A stretch of DNA of 64,000 nucleotides from Pseudomonas libanensis (GTDB lineage Bacteria > Pseudomonadota > Gammaproteobacteria > Pseudomonadales > Pseudomonadaceae): assembly GCF_001439685.1 (NCBI RefSeq), contig NZ_JYLH01000019.1, positions 1 to 64,000 of the forward strand, read 5' to 3'. Shown one piece after another: positions 8,368-16,694 of the stretch (positions are counted from its first letter, which is position 1; each line of letters opens with the position of its first letter). A model generated the notes under the pieces. It searched no databases. It was not told the origin of the DNA and saw only the letters and a list, made by a program, of their open reading frames with translations. The translations under genes and the position numbers were made by a program.

Positions 8368-9813
8368 TTAAAACTTATAAGTCGCCGACAGGCTGACCAC
8401 GTCACCTGAAGATTCAGCCTTGCCGTCCAGTTGAGCCGCGCCGAGACGATCGACGTTCTTGGTCTTCAGGTTGACCTTCTGGACGAACTGATGCGAATAC
8501 GCGGCATCCACTGACAAACCAGGCACAGCTTTGATGTCATAACCAGCACCAAACGCCAGGAAGTAGCGGTCACCGTCGGGGATCCGAGGGTCACGGGTGG
8601 AGTTACGCGTAGGGGTCTGGTCATACGCTACACCCGCGCGCAGGGTCAGCTCGTCGGTGGCTTTATAGTCGCCACCGATTGAGGTCATCCAGGCGTTCTT
8701 GTAGTTGTAGGGAATGGCAACAATGGTTGAACCTTGCGACTTGAGCGTCAGGTCTTTGAACGAAGACCATTCAGTCCATTGGGCGCTTACACCCAATGTC
8801 CAGCGATCATTGAACTGGTGGACCCAGTCAATCGCCGCAGTAGCCGGAATATCCAATTGCGTACTGGCGTGCGCGCCGTCCGGGAAAAGCTTAAGACCTG
8901 GATAAGCCATTTCAACCAGCGTTTCGCCGTTCGGACCGATAGGATTGGTCATCGCGTTACGGCCGATAGCATCCGTGTAGACGTCGTATTTACCGGTCAT
9001 CTTGTTTTTGATTTTGGCGTGATAGTTCAAGCCCAACGTGTCTTGCGCCGTCGGCTTCCATACCACACCGCCAAACCAGCCGACAGAGATGTTGTCGACT
9101 TTTACGCGCATCAAAGAATGCCCTACGCCTGTAGGAAAACCGGTGCCTCCTAAGCCTGGAGAGACATCCGCTGCAGCCAACAAGTCAATGTTCTGGCTGA
9201 CGAAGCCCTGGCTGCGCTGGACGATAGCACCGCCACCGACCGAAAATTCATCATTGACCTTGAACGACAACGAACCTGTCAGGCCAACGGTCTCGATTTT
9301 GGTGTCGACCGCAAAATCGCGCAGCTTTGAGTCTTCGTTCCAAGTCGTTTTCATGCCTTGGGGCACGACCTGGCTCAAGCCAAAAGCAAAACGGTCGCCG
9401 ATTGGAATCACCAGGAAACCGGTTGGCAGCCATGCGGTGAAACCGCCTTGCCCGCCATTATTGGTGTTGAGGGTGGGATCGCCCATACTGCCCTGGTCGT
9501 CCAATACCGGCGTATTGGTCACTGGATTACCATTGTGGTCATACGCCTGACCCGAGTATTTGATCTTGACCCGGGCATAATCGACAGTCTGTTGCGCGAT
9601 GGTCGAGTCAATAAATGCCATGGCTGCCGGATTGTTGTAAGCAGCACTGGGGTCGTTCTTAAACAGTGAGCCGCCACCAAACGCACGACCCCAACCGGGC
9701 GCGCCGTAGGTCGGCGTCGAGAAGCCACCTGCCTGTACCGGGCCAGTGCTTATCAGTCCGCCTACCAATGCCAAACCGAGTAAAGTGCGGGTGTGTTGTT
9801 TTTTATTATTCAT
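8368..9813 (-). CDS. OmpP1/FadL-family outer-membrane hydrocarbon/fatty-acid channel
   Basis: This 481-residue protein starts with a classical signal peptide (LLGLALVGGLISTGPVQA, cut before GG). Its mature N-terminus contains the FadL-family feature NPAAMAF in the plug region, and the rest is beta-barrel-like with alternating hydrophobic residues and a C-terminal terminal-aromatic strand ending SATYKF. The family imports long-chain fatty acids and other hydrophobic compounds, including alkanes and aromatics, across the outer membrane. AGGGG precedes the ATG. Its position between fadE and praB/alkB suggests a role in alkane or fatty-acid uptake (inference). Confidence 0.9.
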   Translation of the reverse strand: MNNKKQHTRTLLGLALVGGLISTGPVQAGGFSTPTYGAPGWGRAFGGGSLFKNDPSAAYNNPAAMAFIDSTIAQQTVDYARVKIKYSGQAYDHNGNPVTNTPVLDDQGSMGDPTLNTNNGGQGGFTAWLPTGFLVIPIGDRFAFGLSQVVPQGMKTTWNEDSKLRDFAVDTKIETVGLTGSLSFKVNDEFSVGGGAIVQRSQGFVSQNIDLLAAADVSPGLGGTGFPTGVGHSLMRVKVDNISVGWFGGVVWKPTAQDTLGLNYHAKIKNKMTGKYDVYTDAIGRNAMTNPIGPNGETLVEMAYPGLKLFPDGAHASTQLDIPATAAIDWVHQFNDRWTLGVSAQWTEWSSFKDLTLKSQGSTIVAIPYNYKNAWMTSIGGDYKATDELTLRAGVAYDQTPTRNSTRDPRIPDGDRYFLAFGAGYDIKAVPGLSVDAAYSHQFVQKVNLKTKNVDRLGAAQLDGKAESSGDVVSLSATYKF

Positions 9814-10146
9814 GTATTACCCCTATTATTATCGCAGCGACTTATCCCAGCGAGCCCTGTCATTTCAATTCGCTATCGAGCGCGTCGGAAAAGTGAGTTC
9901 CATTCGTTCCAGCGTGCAATTACCTGATAAGGCTTGATTAAACACAGTTAATTGATGGGTCACGTAATTCCAACTTGCGTAAATCTGATTTGGGCCACAA
10001 CGGGTTACAGGCAGAGCAGCAAGGTACTTGCCACCCGCCGCAACAAACTACCCATAGTCAGTTCCCTCGACCTTCCGCTCCGTCAGCAGGAGCCTCCTTG
10101 GAGACCCCTGCCTTTACGGGCGATCAACCCTTACGAAGTGGCGCGA
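9814..10146. other. intergenic region, fadL promoter side
   Basis: This 333-base gap lies between the stop of the PraB-like gene and the start of the FadL-like gene, both on the minus strand. It should carry the fadL promoter. I found no convincing terminator, operator pair or small gene in it; the only palindrome noticed is AGGAG-C-CTCCT near 10088-10098. Confidence 0.5.
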
Positions 10147-10629
10147 CTATTGGACAGTCAACGTTGGCGCGGTCACATCCAGGGAAACAACGGTGCAGTT
10201 GCCACTCAGCGACTGATTAGCAGCGGTCAGTTTCTTGGAACCCGCATTCCAGGCCACGGCAATCGTGGTAGGGCCGCAGTTGGTAGCCGGAATCGAAGAG
10301 ATCTTGTAACCGACATTGGTCACGGTACCGACAGTTGGCGAGCTTGCAGTCAGAACCCACGGGATATTAGTCAGCGTCGGCAGCGCACACAGGCCGCCAC
10401 CTGTCAGCGTTGCGCCATTGATCGACGCTACACCGCCACTGACATTACCCGTGAAGGTAATGCCGCAGGTCACAGCGGCCCCGAAGGACGACGGCGACTT
10501 CACCACGATCGTGCCAGCACTGGTAGAGAACGGACCATCTGGAGTGATGGTGGCCGCACTGGCCATCGAAGCGGCACCCATGCAAACAGCCAGAGCAGTC
10601 AACGACACGAGAGTTTTCAAGCTTTTCAT
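10147..10629 (-). CDS. praB: alkane oxidation activator PraB-like exported protein
   Basis: This 160-residue protein has a clear signal peptide (SLTALAVCMGAASMASA) and a small, glycine/threonine/valine-rich mature part with two cysteine pairs. It resembles the Pra (alkane-inducible extracellular 'protein activator') family of P. aeruginosa, which promotes growth on hexadecane. The neighbouring gene at 10764 encodes a paralogue with the same layout, and alkB follows upstream, so the context agrees. Assigning the letter B rather than A is tentative. The mechanism is not visible from sequence. Confidence 0.72.
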   Translation of the reverse strand: MKSLKTLVSLTALAVCMGAASMASAATITPDGPFSTSAGTIVVKSPSSFGAAVTCGITFTGNVSGGVASINGATLTGGGLCALPTLTNIPWVLTASSPTVGTVTNVGYKISSIPATNCGPTTIAVAWNAGSKKLTAANQSLSGNCTVVSLDVTAPTLTVQ

Positions 10630-10763
10630 TGTTTTTCCTCACATGTTATGGCGATTCATTTCGCCAGGGGTAATGGCCATGATCGAGAGGTCACGGTGAA
10701 ACTGCAGAACTTCCCTTTCCAGCCAAATTTCAATGCATCTACCGCTGTAACAGTCGAAACGCT

Positions 10764-11258
10764 TTATTCGACAACTTTGAAGTTGGCCGGCATCTTGATC
10801 GACACCGTCTTGATCTTGCAGTCTTCGCCAATAGGAACATCGGCAGCTTCCAACTTGCCGGTGGCGTTATCCCACGTACCGTCGGCCGTCGAAGGCCCAC
10901 ACTTGCCGCCCAGGCCAAAGGCATGCACGTCCACACTGATCTTCGACATCGAGCCACTTTTGGTATCTTTGGCGACCAGCACCCAGGGCAGGTTGATTGC
11001 TTCAACGCGGCTGCACTTGAGACCACCGTCGAATTCGACTTGGTCGACATTTACCGATGAACCATCGGCCGCGACCTTGCCTGCCACCTTGATGGTGCAG
11101 TCGGCGCTGATCAGCTTGCCTTTGGAAAAACTGATAGGCCCCTGGGCAGTGAAGGCACTGCCGGCGGGTTCGATCCGGGCTGCCTGGGCCTGGTGATAGA
11201 CAATCAGGCCTATCGCAGCCAACAGGATATGTGTGGTGAACTTGGCAGGGCTTTGCAT
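10764..11258 (-). CDS. praA: alkane oxidation activator PraA-like exported protein
   Basis: This 164-residue protein has an N-terminal signal peptide ending QAQA and a mature domain of the same length and pattern as the PraB-like neighbour. Shared features include an N-terminal I-x-PxG motif, a central DGG/GGGL-K/C segment, an 'LPWVL' core (NLPWVLVAKD here, NIPWVLTASS there), and the paired cysteines. The two are probably an ancient tandem duplication. The likely role is extracellular assistance to alkane assimilation (family knowledge). It lies between alkB and praB on the same strand, with a palindromic spacer in front of it. Confidence 0.7.
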   Translation of the reverse strand: MQSPAKFTTHILLAAIGLIVYHQAQAARIEPAGSAFTAQGPISFSKGKLISADCTIKVAGKVAADGSSVNVDQVEFDGGLKCSRVEAINLPWVLVAKDTKSGSMSKISVDVHAFGLGGKCGPSTADGTWDNATGKLEAADVPIGEDCKIKTVSIKMPANFKVVE

Positions 11259-11301
11259 GGTGTACGTCCTTCCCTTTAAATTATTGTTGTAGGGTCAAAC
11301 C

Positions 11302-11337
11302 AGGTTCTTTCGCTAAATATCTGGGCGATAAGAACCT
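11302..11337. promoter_or_regulatory. long imperfect palindrome between alkB and praA
   Basis: AGGTTCTTTCGC (11302-11313) pairs with GCGA-T-AAGAACCT (11325-11337) with a single bulged base. It lies 46 bases past the alkB stop and 44 bases before the praA start. There is no T-run after it on the minus strand, so it could be an mRNA processing hairpin or an operator for praA rather than a terminator. Confidence 0.4.
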
Positions 11338-11382
11338 GCGCGATTCACAGATCCCGAGTTCGCCCATACTGTTTAATTCACA

Positions 11383-12663
11383 TCAAAACGGCTTGGCATT
11401 GCCGCTGTATTTTTCCAAGTACTTCAAGCGTTGTGACGGTTGAAGATTGGTCAAGGTGATATCCCCGGCATAGTGATTGAGTACACGATGATCCATGCGC
11501 CGCCGCCACAAGTACGGCACATAGGCCCAGACAATCATGCTCGCGTAACCATAGGGAAGTTGCGGTGATTCATCGAAGTGGCGCAACGACTGATAACTGC
11601 GCGTCGGGTTGGCATGATGATCGGAGTGCCGCTGAAGTTGGAACAGAAAGATATTGGTGACAATCCGATTACTGTTCCACGAGTGGCGCGGCGAGCAGCG
11701 TTCATAACGACCGTTGGGCAACTTCTGGCGCTTGAGGCCGTAGTGTTCGACGTAGTTCACCACTTCCAGCAACGAGAATCCGTAGATACCCTGGATGATC
11801 AGGAACGGAATCACCGCCGCGCCCAGCCAGGCAATCATCGCGCCCCACAACACCACGCTGTACATCCAGGCGCTGAGTACGGCGTTTTTCCAGTGCAGGG
11901 CCGGCAGGCCGAGTTTGCGCAGGCGTTCGCGTTCCAGGTTCCAGGCCGACATGGCGCTGAACCACACCGAGCGCGGCAGGAATGCCCAGAAACTCTCGCC
12001 CAACCGCGAGCTGGCCGGGTCTTCCGGGGTGGCCACACGGACGTGATGGCCGCGGTTGTGTTCGGTGTAGAAGTGCCCGTAGAACGTCGGCGCCAGGGTA
12101 ACCTTGGCCAGGAACACTTCCAGGGGCTTGGGCTTGTGCCCCAGTTCATGGGCGGTGTTGATTGCGATGCCGGTGGCGGCTCCGGTGGACATCGCCATGC
12201 CCAGGTAGGTGAACACACTGATGTCACCGTGCAGCTCGGTACGGGCGGTGATGAATGCTGCGGTCCTTGAAAGCCAGCTTGAGGGTTCCAGCGCGGCAGT
12301 GGCGTGCAGCAGTCCGCCGTTGATGATCCAGTCGATGCCGCCAGCGGCCAGCCAGCCGGTGATGACCACCGAGGCGATCACAAACAGCACGCCGGTGTAG
12401 ACGATCCAGCGGTAGTAGCTTTGGGATTCGAGGTTGCTGACGGCCGATTCAGGTGGGTTGCTGACGTCTTCGCCGAGCAGGCCATCGATCAAGGGGATCA
12501 AGCCGAAGATCACCAGCACGCCGACCCACCAGAGTTGCTGCACGCCGGTGCCGATCGCCAGGGCGCCGGACAGTAACGGAGTTGCGAGAGGCATGATGCC
12601 CAGCCACCACAGGTGGCGCTTGCCGTCGGTCCAGACTTGCGAGGTTGCCAGGGCCTGATTCAT
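11383..12663 (-). CDS. alkB: alkane 1-monooxygenase (AlkB)
   Basis: This integral-membrane di-iron hydroxylase oxidises medium- or long-chain n-alkanes to 1-alkanols, using electrons from rubredoxin. All diagnostic motifs are present: HELGHK near residue 172, EHNRGHH near 201, the NYVEHYGL motif, and LQRHSDHHA near 341. Several transmembrane helices precede them. The start is uncertain: I chose the ATG at 12663 (426 residues, beginning MNQALATSQVW), but no good ribosome site is visible there or at the alternatives 12681 and 12744. No rubredoxin or rubredoxin reductase gene lies in the window, so these must be elsewhere. Confidence 0.95.
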   Translation of the reverse strand: MNQALATSQVWTDGKRHLWWLGIMPLATPLLSGALAIGTGVQQLWWVGVLVIFGLIPLIDGLLGEDVSNPPESAVSNLESQSYYRWIVYTGVLFVIASVVITGWLAAGGIDWIINGGLLHATAALEPSSWLSRTAAFITARTELHGDISVFTYLGMAMSTGAATGIAINTAHELGHKPKPLEVFLAKVTLAPTFYGHFYTEHNRGHHVRVATPEDPASSRLGESFWAFLPRSVWFSAMSAWNLERERLRKLGLPALHWKNAVLSAWMYSVVLWGAMIAWLGAAVIPFLIIQGIYGFSLLEVVNYVEHYGLKRQKLPNGRYERCSPRHSWNSNRIVTNIFLFQLQRHSDHHANPTRSYQSLRHFDESPQLPYGYASMIVWAYVPYLWRRRMDHRVLNHYAGDITLTNLQPSQRLKYLEKYSGNAKPF

Positions 12664-12971
12664 GGCAACCACCACACACATGCACTGAACGCTTGGGCAG
12701 CTGAGAGGTTCACGGAGCGCTGACAGCTCCGAGACATTGACCATGCGATAAAAGGCGTTTTTTTCATTATTTTATTCGCTCTTAGGCATTTCAAAAATAA
12801 TTTCAAATTACACATTGAAATAATTTTTTTAAATAAATAGCGCGGAATCGTTAGGTCGTCAACTAGTTTCTCCAGCCCTTTTTTCCGTGACCGTACAGTC
12901 TCTTTTCAGCCGCCTGGTCAGGTGTCTAGGGCAGGCATCAACGCCGTCGAACCGCGAGTCGGGTCGCACAC
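12664..12971. other. intergenic region, alkB promoter side
   Basis: This 308-base gap separates alkB from the hydrolase gene; both are on the minus strand. About 12765-12840 is strongly AT-rich, unlike the surroundings, and contains repeated TTTCAA words plus the inverted repeat at 12802-12819. It is the best place for the alkB promoter and an alkane-responsive operator. The alkB start itself may lie inside it if 12744 is used. Confidence 0.5.
12802..12819. promoter_or_regulatory. inverted repeat TTCAA-N8-TTGAA upstream of alkB
   Basis: TTCAA (12802-12806) and TTGAA (12815-12819) are 8 bases apart, with one extra flanking T/A pair on each side. The same motif with the same spacing lies upstream of fadE (8234-8251). 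It is about 140 bases upstream of the chosen alkB start. A common regulator is an inference. Confidence 0.35.
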
Positions 12972-13970
12972 TTATTTGCTCGCCAGGGCTACGGGTGGGT
13001 GCAGCTGCCTGACGTTTTCGCCGGGCCGAGCACGCTTGGCAACCTGCTCTACCAGCGCCGCCACTCGCTGCGTCGCGGTGATCGGCAACATGTGTCCACG
13101 GCCTTCCACCACCTGCATTTTCAACCCTGGCACCTTGCTCGCAAGGGCCTGGCCGTGTTTCTGGAAGTCGAGCACCTTGTCTTGCGCGCCATAGATCAGC
13201 CCGATAGGCAGGGTCAGCTGCGGGTAGCGCTTGACCATGTCCGGCAGGTGATCGTTGACGCGGTTGATCTCGGTGGAGGCGGCGTAGAAGTTGTCGGGGC
13301 GCATGCCCAGCAACCCGCCGCCACGGGTGGCGAAGTCCGGCGGCGCAGCATCGGGGGCGAATACACCCTTGACCACCGCGTCCTTGGTCAGCAGCCCAAC
13401 GGGCATGGTCAGGGTGTGAGCCATCCAGCGGCGCAACCAGGCCGGACGGACCGCCAAAGACAGGAACACCAGCGGCAGCATGCGTTGGGGATGGGTCAAG
13501 GGCGCCACCAGCACCAACCCGGACACCGCGTGGGGATGGTCAAGGGCCAGCGCCAAGGCAATCGCGCCGCCCAGGGAATGCCCCAGGACCAGCGGCTTAC
13601 CCAAGTCGAGTGTGTTGATAAAGGCGGCAATTTGTCGGGCCTGGGCCGGCAGGTCTGCCGCCGTGCCACGGTGCCGGGTGGAATAGCCCGACCCTGGGCG
13701 GTCGAGAGTAATCACGCGAAAATGTTCACGCAGTTGGCCGGACAAGGCATACGTCAGGTTGCGACTGCTGCCCATCAGCCCGTGGATCATTACCAGCGGC
13801 GGGCCCTTGCCCTCTTCGACATAATGAAAGCGCTCGCCCTGTACCTCGACGAAGCGCCCGTTGATCGGAACGGTCGCTTCAATGCGCCGCGTCATCCAGG
13901 CACTCAAGCCCCATAACGCCGCGCTGGCGCCCACCAGCACACCCGCAGCCACTACCCATTCGACAGCCAT
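12972..13970 (-). CDS. alpha/beta hydrolase (esterase, EstF1-like)
   Basis: This 332-residue protein has an N-terminal membrane anchor (residues about 3-22) and an alpha/beta-hydrolase fold. Visible are the oxyanion HGLMGS motif, the nucleophile elbow GHSLGGA, the acid-loop segment YGAQDKVLDF and the catalytic histidine in GRGHMLP. The start at 13970 has AGAGGA at proper spacing; the longer frame to 14348 overlaps the divergent operon. It lies head-to-head with a Baeyer-Villiger monooxygenase operon. That pairing resembles the est/bmo/adh cluster reported for P. fluorescens DSM 50106, where the esterase hydrolyses the monooxygenase's ester product (recalled, not checked). Confidence 0.85.
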   Translation of the reverse strand: MAVEWVVAAGVLVGASAALWGLSAWMTRRIEATVPINGRFVEVQGERFHYVEEGKGPPLVMIHGLMGSSRNLTYALSGQLREHFRVITLDRPGSGYSTRHRGTAADLPAQARQIAAFINTLDLGKPLVLGHSLGGAIALALALDHPHAVSGLVLVAPLTHPQRMLPLVFLSLAVRPAWLRRWMAHTLTMPVGLLTKDAVVKGVFAPDAAPPDFATRGGGLLGMRPDNFYAASTEINRVNDHLPDMVKRYPQLTLPIGLIYGAQDKVLDFQKHGQALASKVPGLKMQVVEGRGHMLPITATQRVAALVEQVAKRARPGENVRQLHPPVALASK

Positions 13971-14218
13971 AGCTCGGTCCTCTGCTTCCCTGCGGCTGGC
14001 GACCCGACCGGAATTGATCAGGGCCTCAGCCATCGTCCACACCCTGGACCTAAACTTCATGCATGGCGTGCTCGCCCGTCGGACAAATCGCACATGCGGC
14101 CTAGCGTAGGCGAATTTTTCAGGTAGATTATTTAAAATCTTTTTTAAAATAAATAATTCAATTTTCCTTTGCAATGGTGTTCTATCTAAAAGACAAAACA
14201 AAAACAGGAGCAGATTCG

Positions 14219-14257
14219 ATGCCCAAGTGCGTTCTACGGATGAGGCAGCCTTTATGA
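14219..14257 (+). CDS. possible 12-codon leader peptide upstream of the monooxygenase gene
   Basis: An ATG at 14219 follows a strong ribosome site (AGGAG, about 9 bases upstream) and opens a 12-codon frame, MPKCVLRMRQPL, ending in TGA at 14255-14257. That stop overlaps the ATG at 14254, the best start of the monooxygenase (ATGA junction). The monooxygenase start itself has only GAGG nearby. The peptide could therefore load ribosomes by coupling. It may equally be chance. Confidence 0.3.
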   Translation: MPKCVLRMRQPL

Positions 14258-15792
14258 ATGCCCGCAGTGATTCAATCGACATCGCCATTATCGGCTCGGG
14301 TTTCGCGGGCCTGTGCATGGCGATCAAACTTAAGGAAGCCGGGCTCACCGACTTCTTTATCGCTGAGCAGGCCGAGACCCTCGGCGGTACGTGGCGCGAT
14401 AACCATTACCCAGGGTGCGCCTGTGATGTGCAGTCCCATGTGTATTCGTTTTCCTTTGCGCCCAACCCGGACTGGACGCGGCAGTTCGCGGCGCAGCCTG
14501 AGATCCGCGCCTACCTGGAACAATGCGCCACGCGCTTCGAGCTGGCGCCCTACCTGCGTTTCGGCATGGGCCTGCAACGTGCGGTGTTCGATGAGCAGCA
14601 GCAACGCTGGCATCTGACGTTCAGCAATGGCCGCCAGGTCAGTGCACGGGTGCTGGTATCGGGAATGGGCGGCTTGTCGCGCCCGGCAATGCCGGACATC
14701 CCGGGCCTGGAAAGCTTCAAGGGCAAGCGCTTCCACTCCCAGCACTGGGACCACGACTACGCCTTGAAAGGCAAACGCGTGGCGGTGATCGGCACCGGCG
14801 CCAGCGCCATTCAGTTCGTGCCGCAGATCGCGCCGCAAGTGGCGCACCTGGACCTGTTCCAGCGCACACCGCCGTGGATCATGCCCAAGCCCGACCGACC
14901 GATTTCAACCTTCGAGCGCTGGCTGTTCAAGCACCTGCCGTTCACCCAAAAGCTGGTGCGCGGCGCTCTCTACTGGGCGCTGGAAGGCCGGGTGGTGGGT
15001 TTTGCCTTGCACCCACGGCTGATGAAGATGGTGCAGAAAATCGCCCTGCGTCACCTGCGCAGACAAGTGGCGCGCCCTTCCCTGCGCAAGACGCTGACGC
15101 CGGACTACACCATTGGCTGCAAGCGCGTGTTGATCTCCAACGACTACTACCCGGCCCTTTCGCGCAGCAATGTCGAGGTGGTCACCGATAGCGTGCTGCG
15201 CATCGAAGCCGACGGCGTGATCACCGCCGACGGCATCAAGCATCCCGCTGACTGCCTGATCTTCGGCACAGGTTTCCAGGCCAGCGACCCCTTGCCCCGC
15301 GGCTGCATCATCGGCCGCGACGGCATCGACCTGATGGACGCCTGGGGCGACGGCGCCCATGCCTACAAAGGCACCACCGTGCCGGGCTATCCCAACCTGT
15401 TCCTGATCGTCGGGCCCAACACCGGCCTGGGGCACAACTCGATGATCCTGATGATCGAGGCCCAGGTCAGCTACATCCTCGATGCATTGCGACAAATGCA
15501 GCGCCAGCGCATCGCCACGCTAGAGGTCAAGCCCGCCGTGGAGCAGGCCTACAACCGTCAGTTGCAGGACAAGCTCAAGCGCACGATCTGGAACACCGGC
15601 GGCTGCCAGAGCTGGTACCTGGACCCACGCACCGGCAAGAACACCACGCTGTGGCCCGGCTCGACCTGGCGCTTCAAGCAGGTCACCCGGCATTTTGCGC
15701 TCAAGGACTACCTCGCCAGCCCGCTGCCGACGCCCGCCGCACCGCGCCAGCTACCCGCGTCCCACTCCGCCACAGAAGGCAGCCTGTCATGA
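14254..15792 (+). CDS. Baeyer-Villiger monooxygenase (FAD/NADPH, BmoF1-like)
   Basis: This 512-residue flavoprotein should insert oxygen next to a ketone, giving an ester or lactone. It has the FAD Rossmann motif GSGFAGL, the GGTWRDNHYPGCACD segment, the family fingerprint FxGxxxHxxxWD (F155 to D166), and the second nucleotide-binding motif GTGASAIQF. The ATG at 14254 gives 512 residues; a GTG at 14227 would add nine. The next gene (SDR) starts at its stop in an ATGA overlap. With the adjacent SDR and esterase it forms a plausible secondary alcohol-ketone-ester route, as described for P. fluorescens bmoF1 (from memory). Confidence 0.9.
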   Translation: MNARSDSIDIAIIGSGFAGLCMAIKLKEAGLTDFFIAEQAETLGGTWRDNHYPGCACDVQSHVYSFSFAPNPDWTRQFAAQPEIRAYLEQCATRFELAPYLRFGMGLQRAVFDEQQQRWHLTFSNGRQVSARVLVSGMGGLSRPAMPDIPGLESFKGKRFHSQHWDHDYALKGKRVAVIGTGASAIQFVPQIAPQVAHLDLFQRTPPWIMPKPDRPISTFERWLFKHLPFTQKLVRGALYWALEGRVVGFALHPRLMKMVQKIALRHLRRQVARPSLRKTLTPDYTIGCKRVLISNDYYPALSRSNVEVVTDSVLRIEADGVITADGIKHPADCLIFGTGFQASDPLPRGCIIGRDGIDLMDAWGDGAHAYKGTTVPGYPNLFLIVGPNTGLGHNSMILMIEAQVSYILDALRQMQRQRIATLEVKPAVEQAYNRQLQDKLKRTIWNTGGCQSWYLDPRTGKNTTLWPGSTWRFKQVTRHFALKDYLASPLPTPAAPRQLPASHSATEGSLS

Positions 15793-16679
15793 AGTCATTC
15801 AATGGCCGCGTCGCGGCGATCACCGGTGCGGCCTCCGGCATGGGCCGCGCACTGGCCTTGGCCCTGGCACGGGAAGGTTGCCACTTGGCCTTGGCAGACA
15901 AGAACAGCCAGGGGCTGGAGCAGACCCTGGCACTGGTCCGGACTTCGACCTTGGCGCCCGTGGCCGTCACCACCGAGGTGCTGGACGTCTCCGACCGCCA
16001 AGCCATGCAAGATTGGGCGGCCCGTTGTGCCGCCGAACATGGCCAGGTCAACCTGGTTTTCAATAATGCCGGGGTGGCACTGTCGAGCACCGTGGAAGGC
16101 GTGGATTACGCCGACCTGGAATGGATCGTCGGCATCAATTTCTGGGGCGTAGTGCATGGCACCAAGGCATTCCTGCCCTACCTCAAGGCCAGCGGAGACG
16201 GGCATGTGGTTAACACCTCCAGCGTGTTCGGCCTGTTTGCCCAGCCCGGCATGAGCGGCTACAACGCCACCAAGTTTGCCGTGCGCGGCTTTACCGAAGC
16301 CCTGCGCCAGGAACTCGACCTGCAACGCTGCGGCGTCTCGGCCACCTGTGTGCACCCCGGCGGCATTCGCACCGATATCTGCCGCAGCAGCCGCATCGAC
16401 GCGAACATGACCGGGTTCCTCATCCACAGCGAGCAACAAGCCCGCGCCGATTTTGAAAAGCTGTTCATTACCGATGCCGACCAGGCCGCCAAGGTGATCC
16501 TGCAAGGCGTGCGCAAAAACAAGCGCCGCGTGCTGATCGGCCGCGACGCCTATTTTCTCGACTTGCTCGCCCGGTGCCTGCCGTCGGCCTATCAAGCGCT
16601 GGTGGTGCTGGCCAGCAAGCGCATGGCGCCCAAGCCACGCAGGCCGGTATTTGAAACCAACGACGAGCCTCGTCTCTGA
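15789..16679 (+). CDS. short-chain dehydrogenase/reductase (secondary-alcohol dehydrogenase, AdhF1-like)
   Basis: This 296-residue SDR has the cofactor loop TGAASGMG, the NNAGVA motif, and the catalytic Ser...Tyr-x3-Lys set (TSSVFGLF, then YNATK). It likely oxidises a secondary alcohol to the ketone used by the monooxygenase encoded just upstream, or reduces in the opposite direction. The start overlaps the monooxygenase stop by four bases (ATGA), so the two are translationally coupled. A longer open frame to 15651 lies inside the monooxygenase gene and is rejected. Confidence 0.87.
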   Translation: MKSFNGRVAAITGAASGMGRALALALAREGCHLALADKNSQGLEQTLALVRTSTLAPVAVTTEVLDVSDRQAMQDWAARCAAEHGQVNLVFNNAGVALSSTVEGVDYADLEWIVGINFWGVVHGTKAFLPYLKASGDGHVVNTSSVFGLFAQPGMSGYNATKFAVRGFTEALRQELDLQRCGVSATCVHPGGIRTDICRSSRIDANMTGFLIHSEQQARADFEKLFITDADQAAKVILQGVRKNKRRVLIGRDAYFLDLLARCLPSAYQALVVLASKRMAPKPRRPVFETNDEPRL

Positions 16680-16694
16680 ACAGGAGGACGCACC

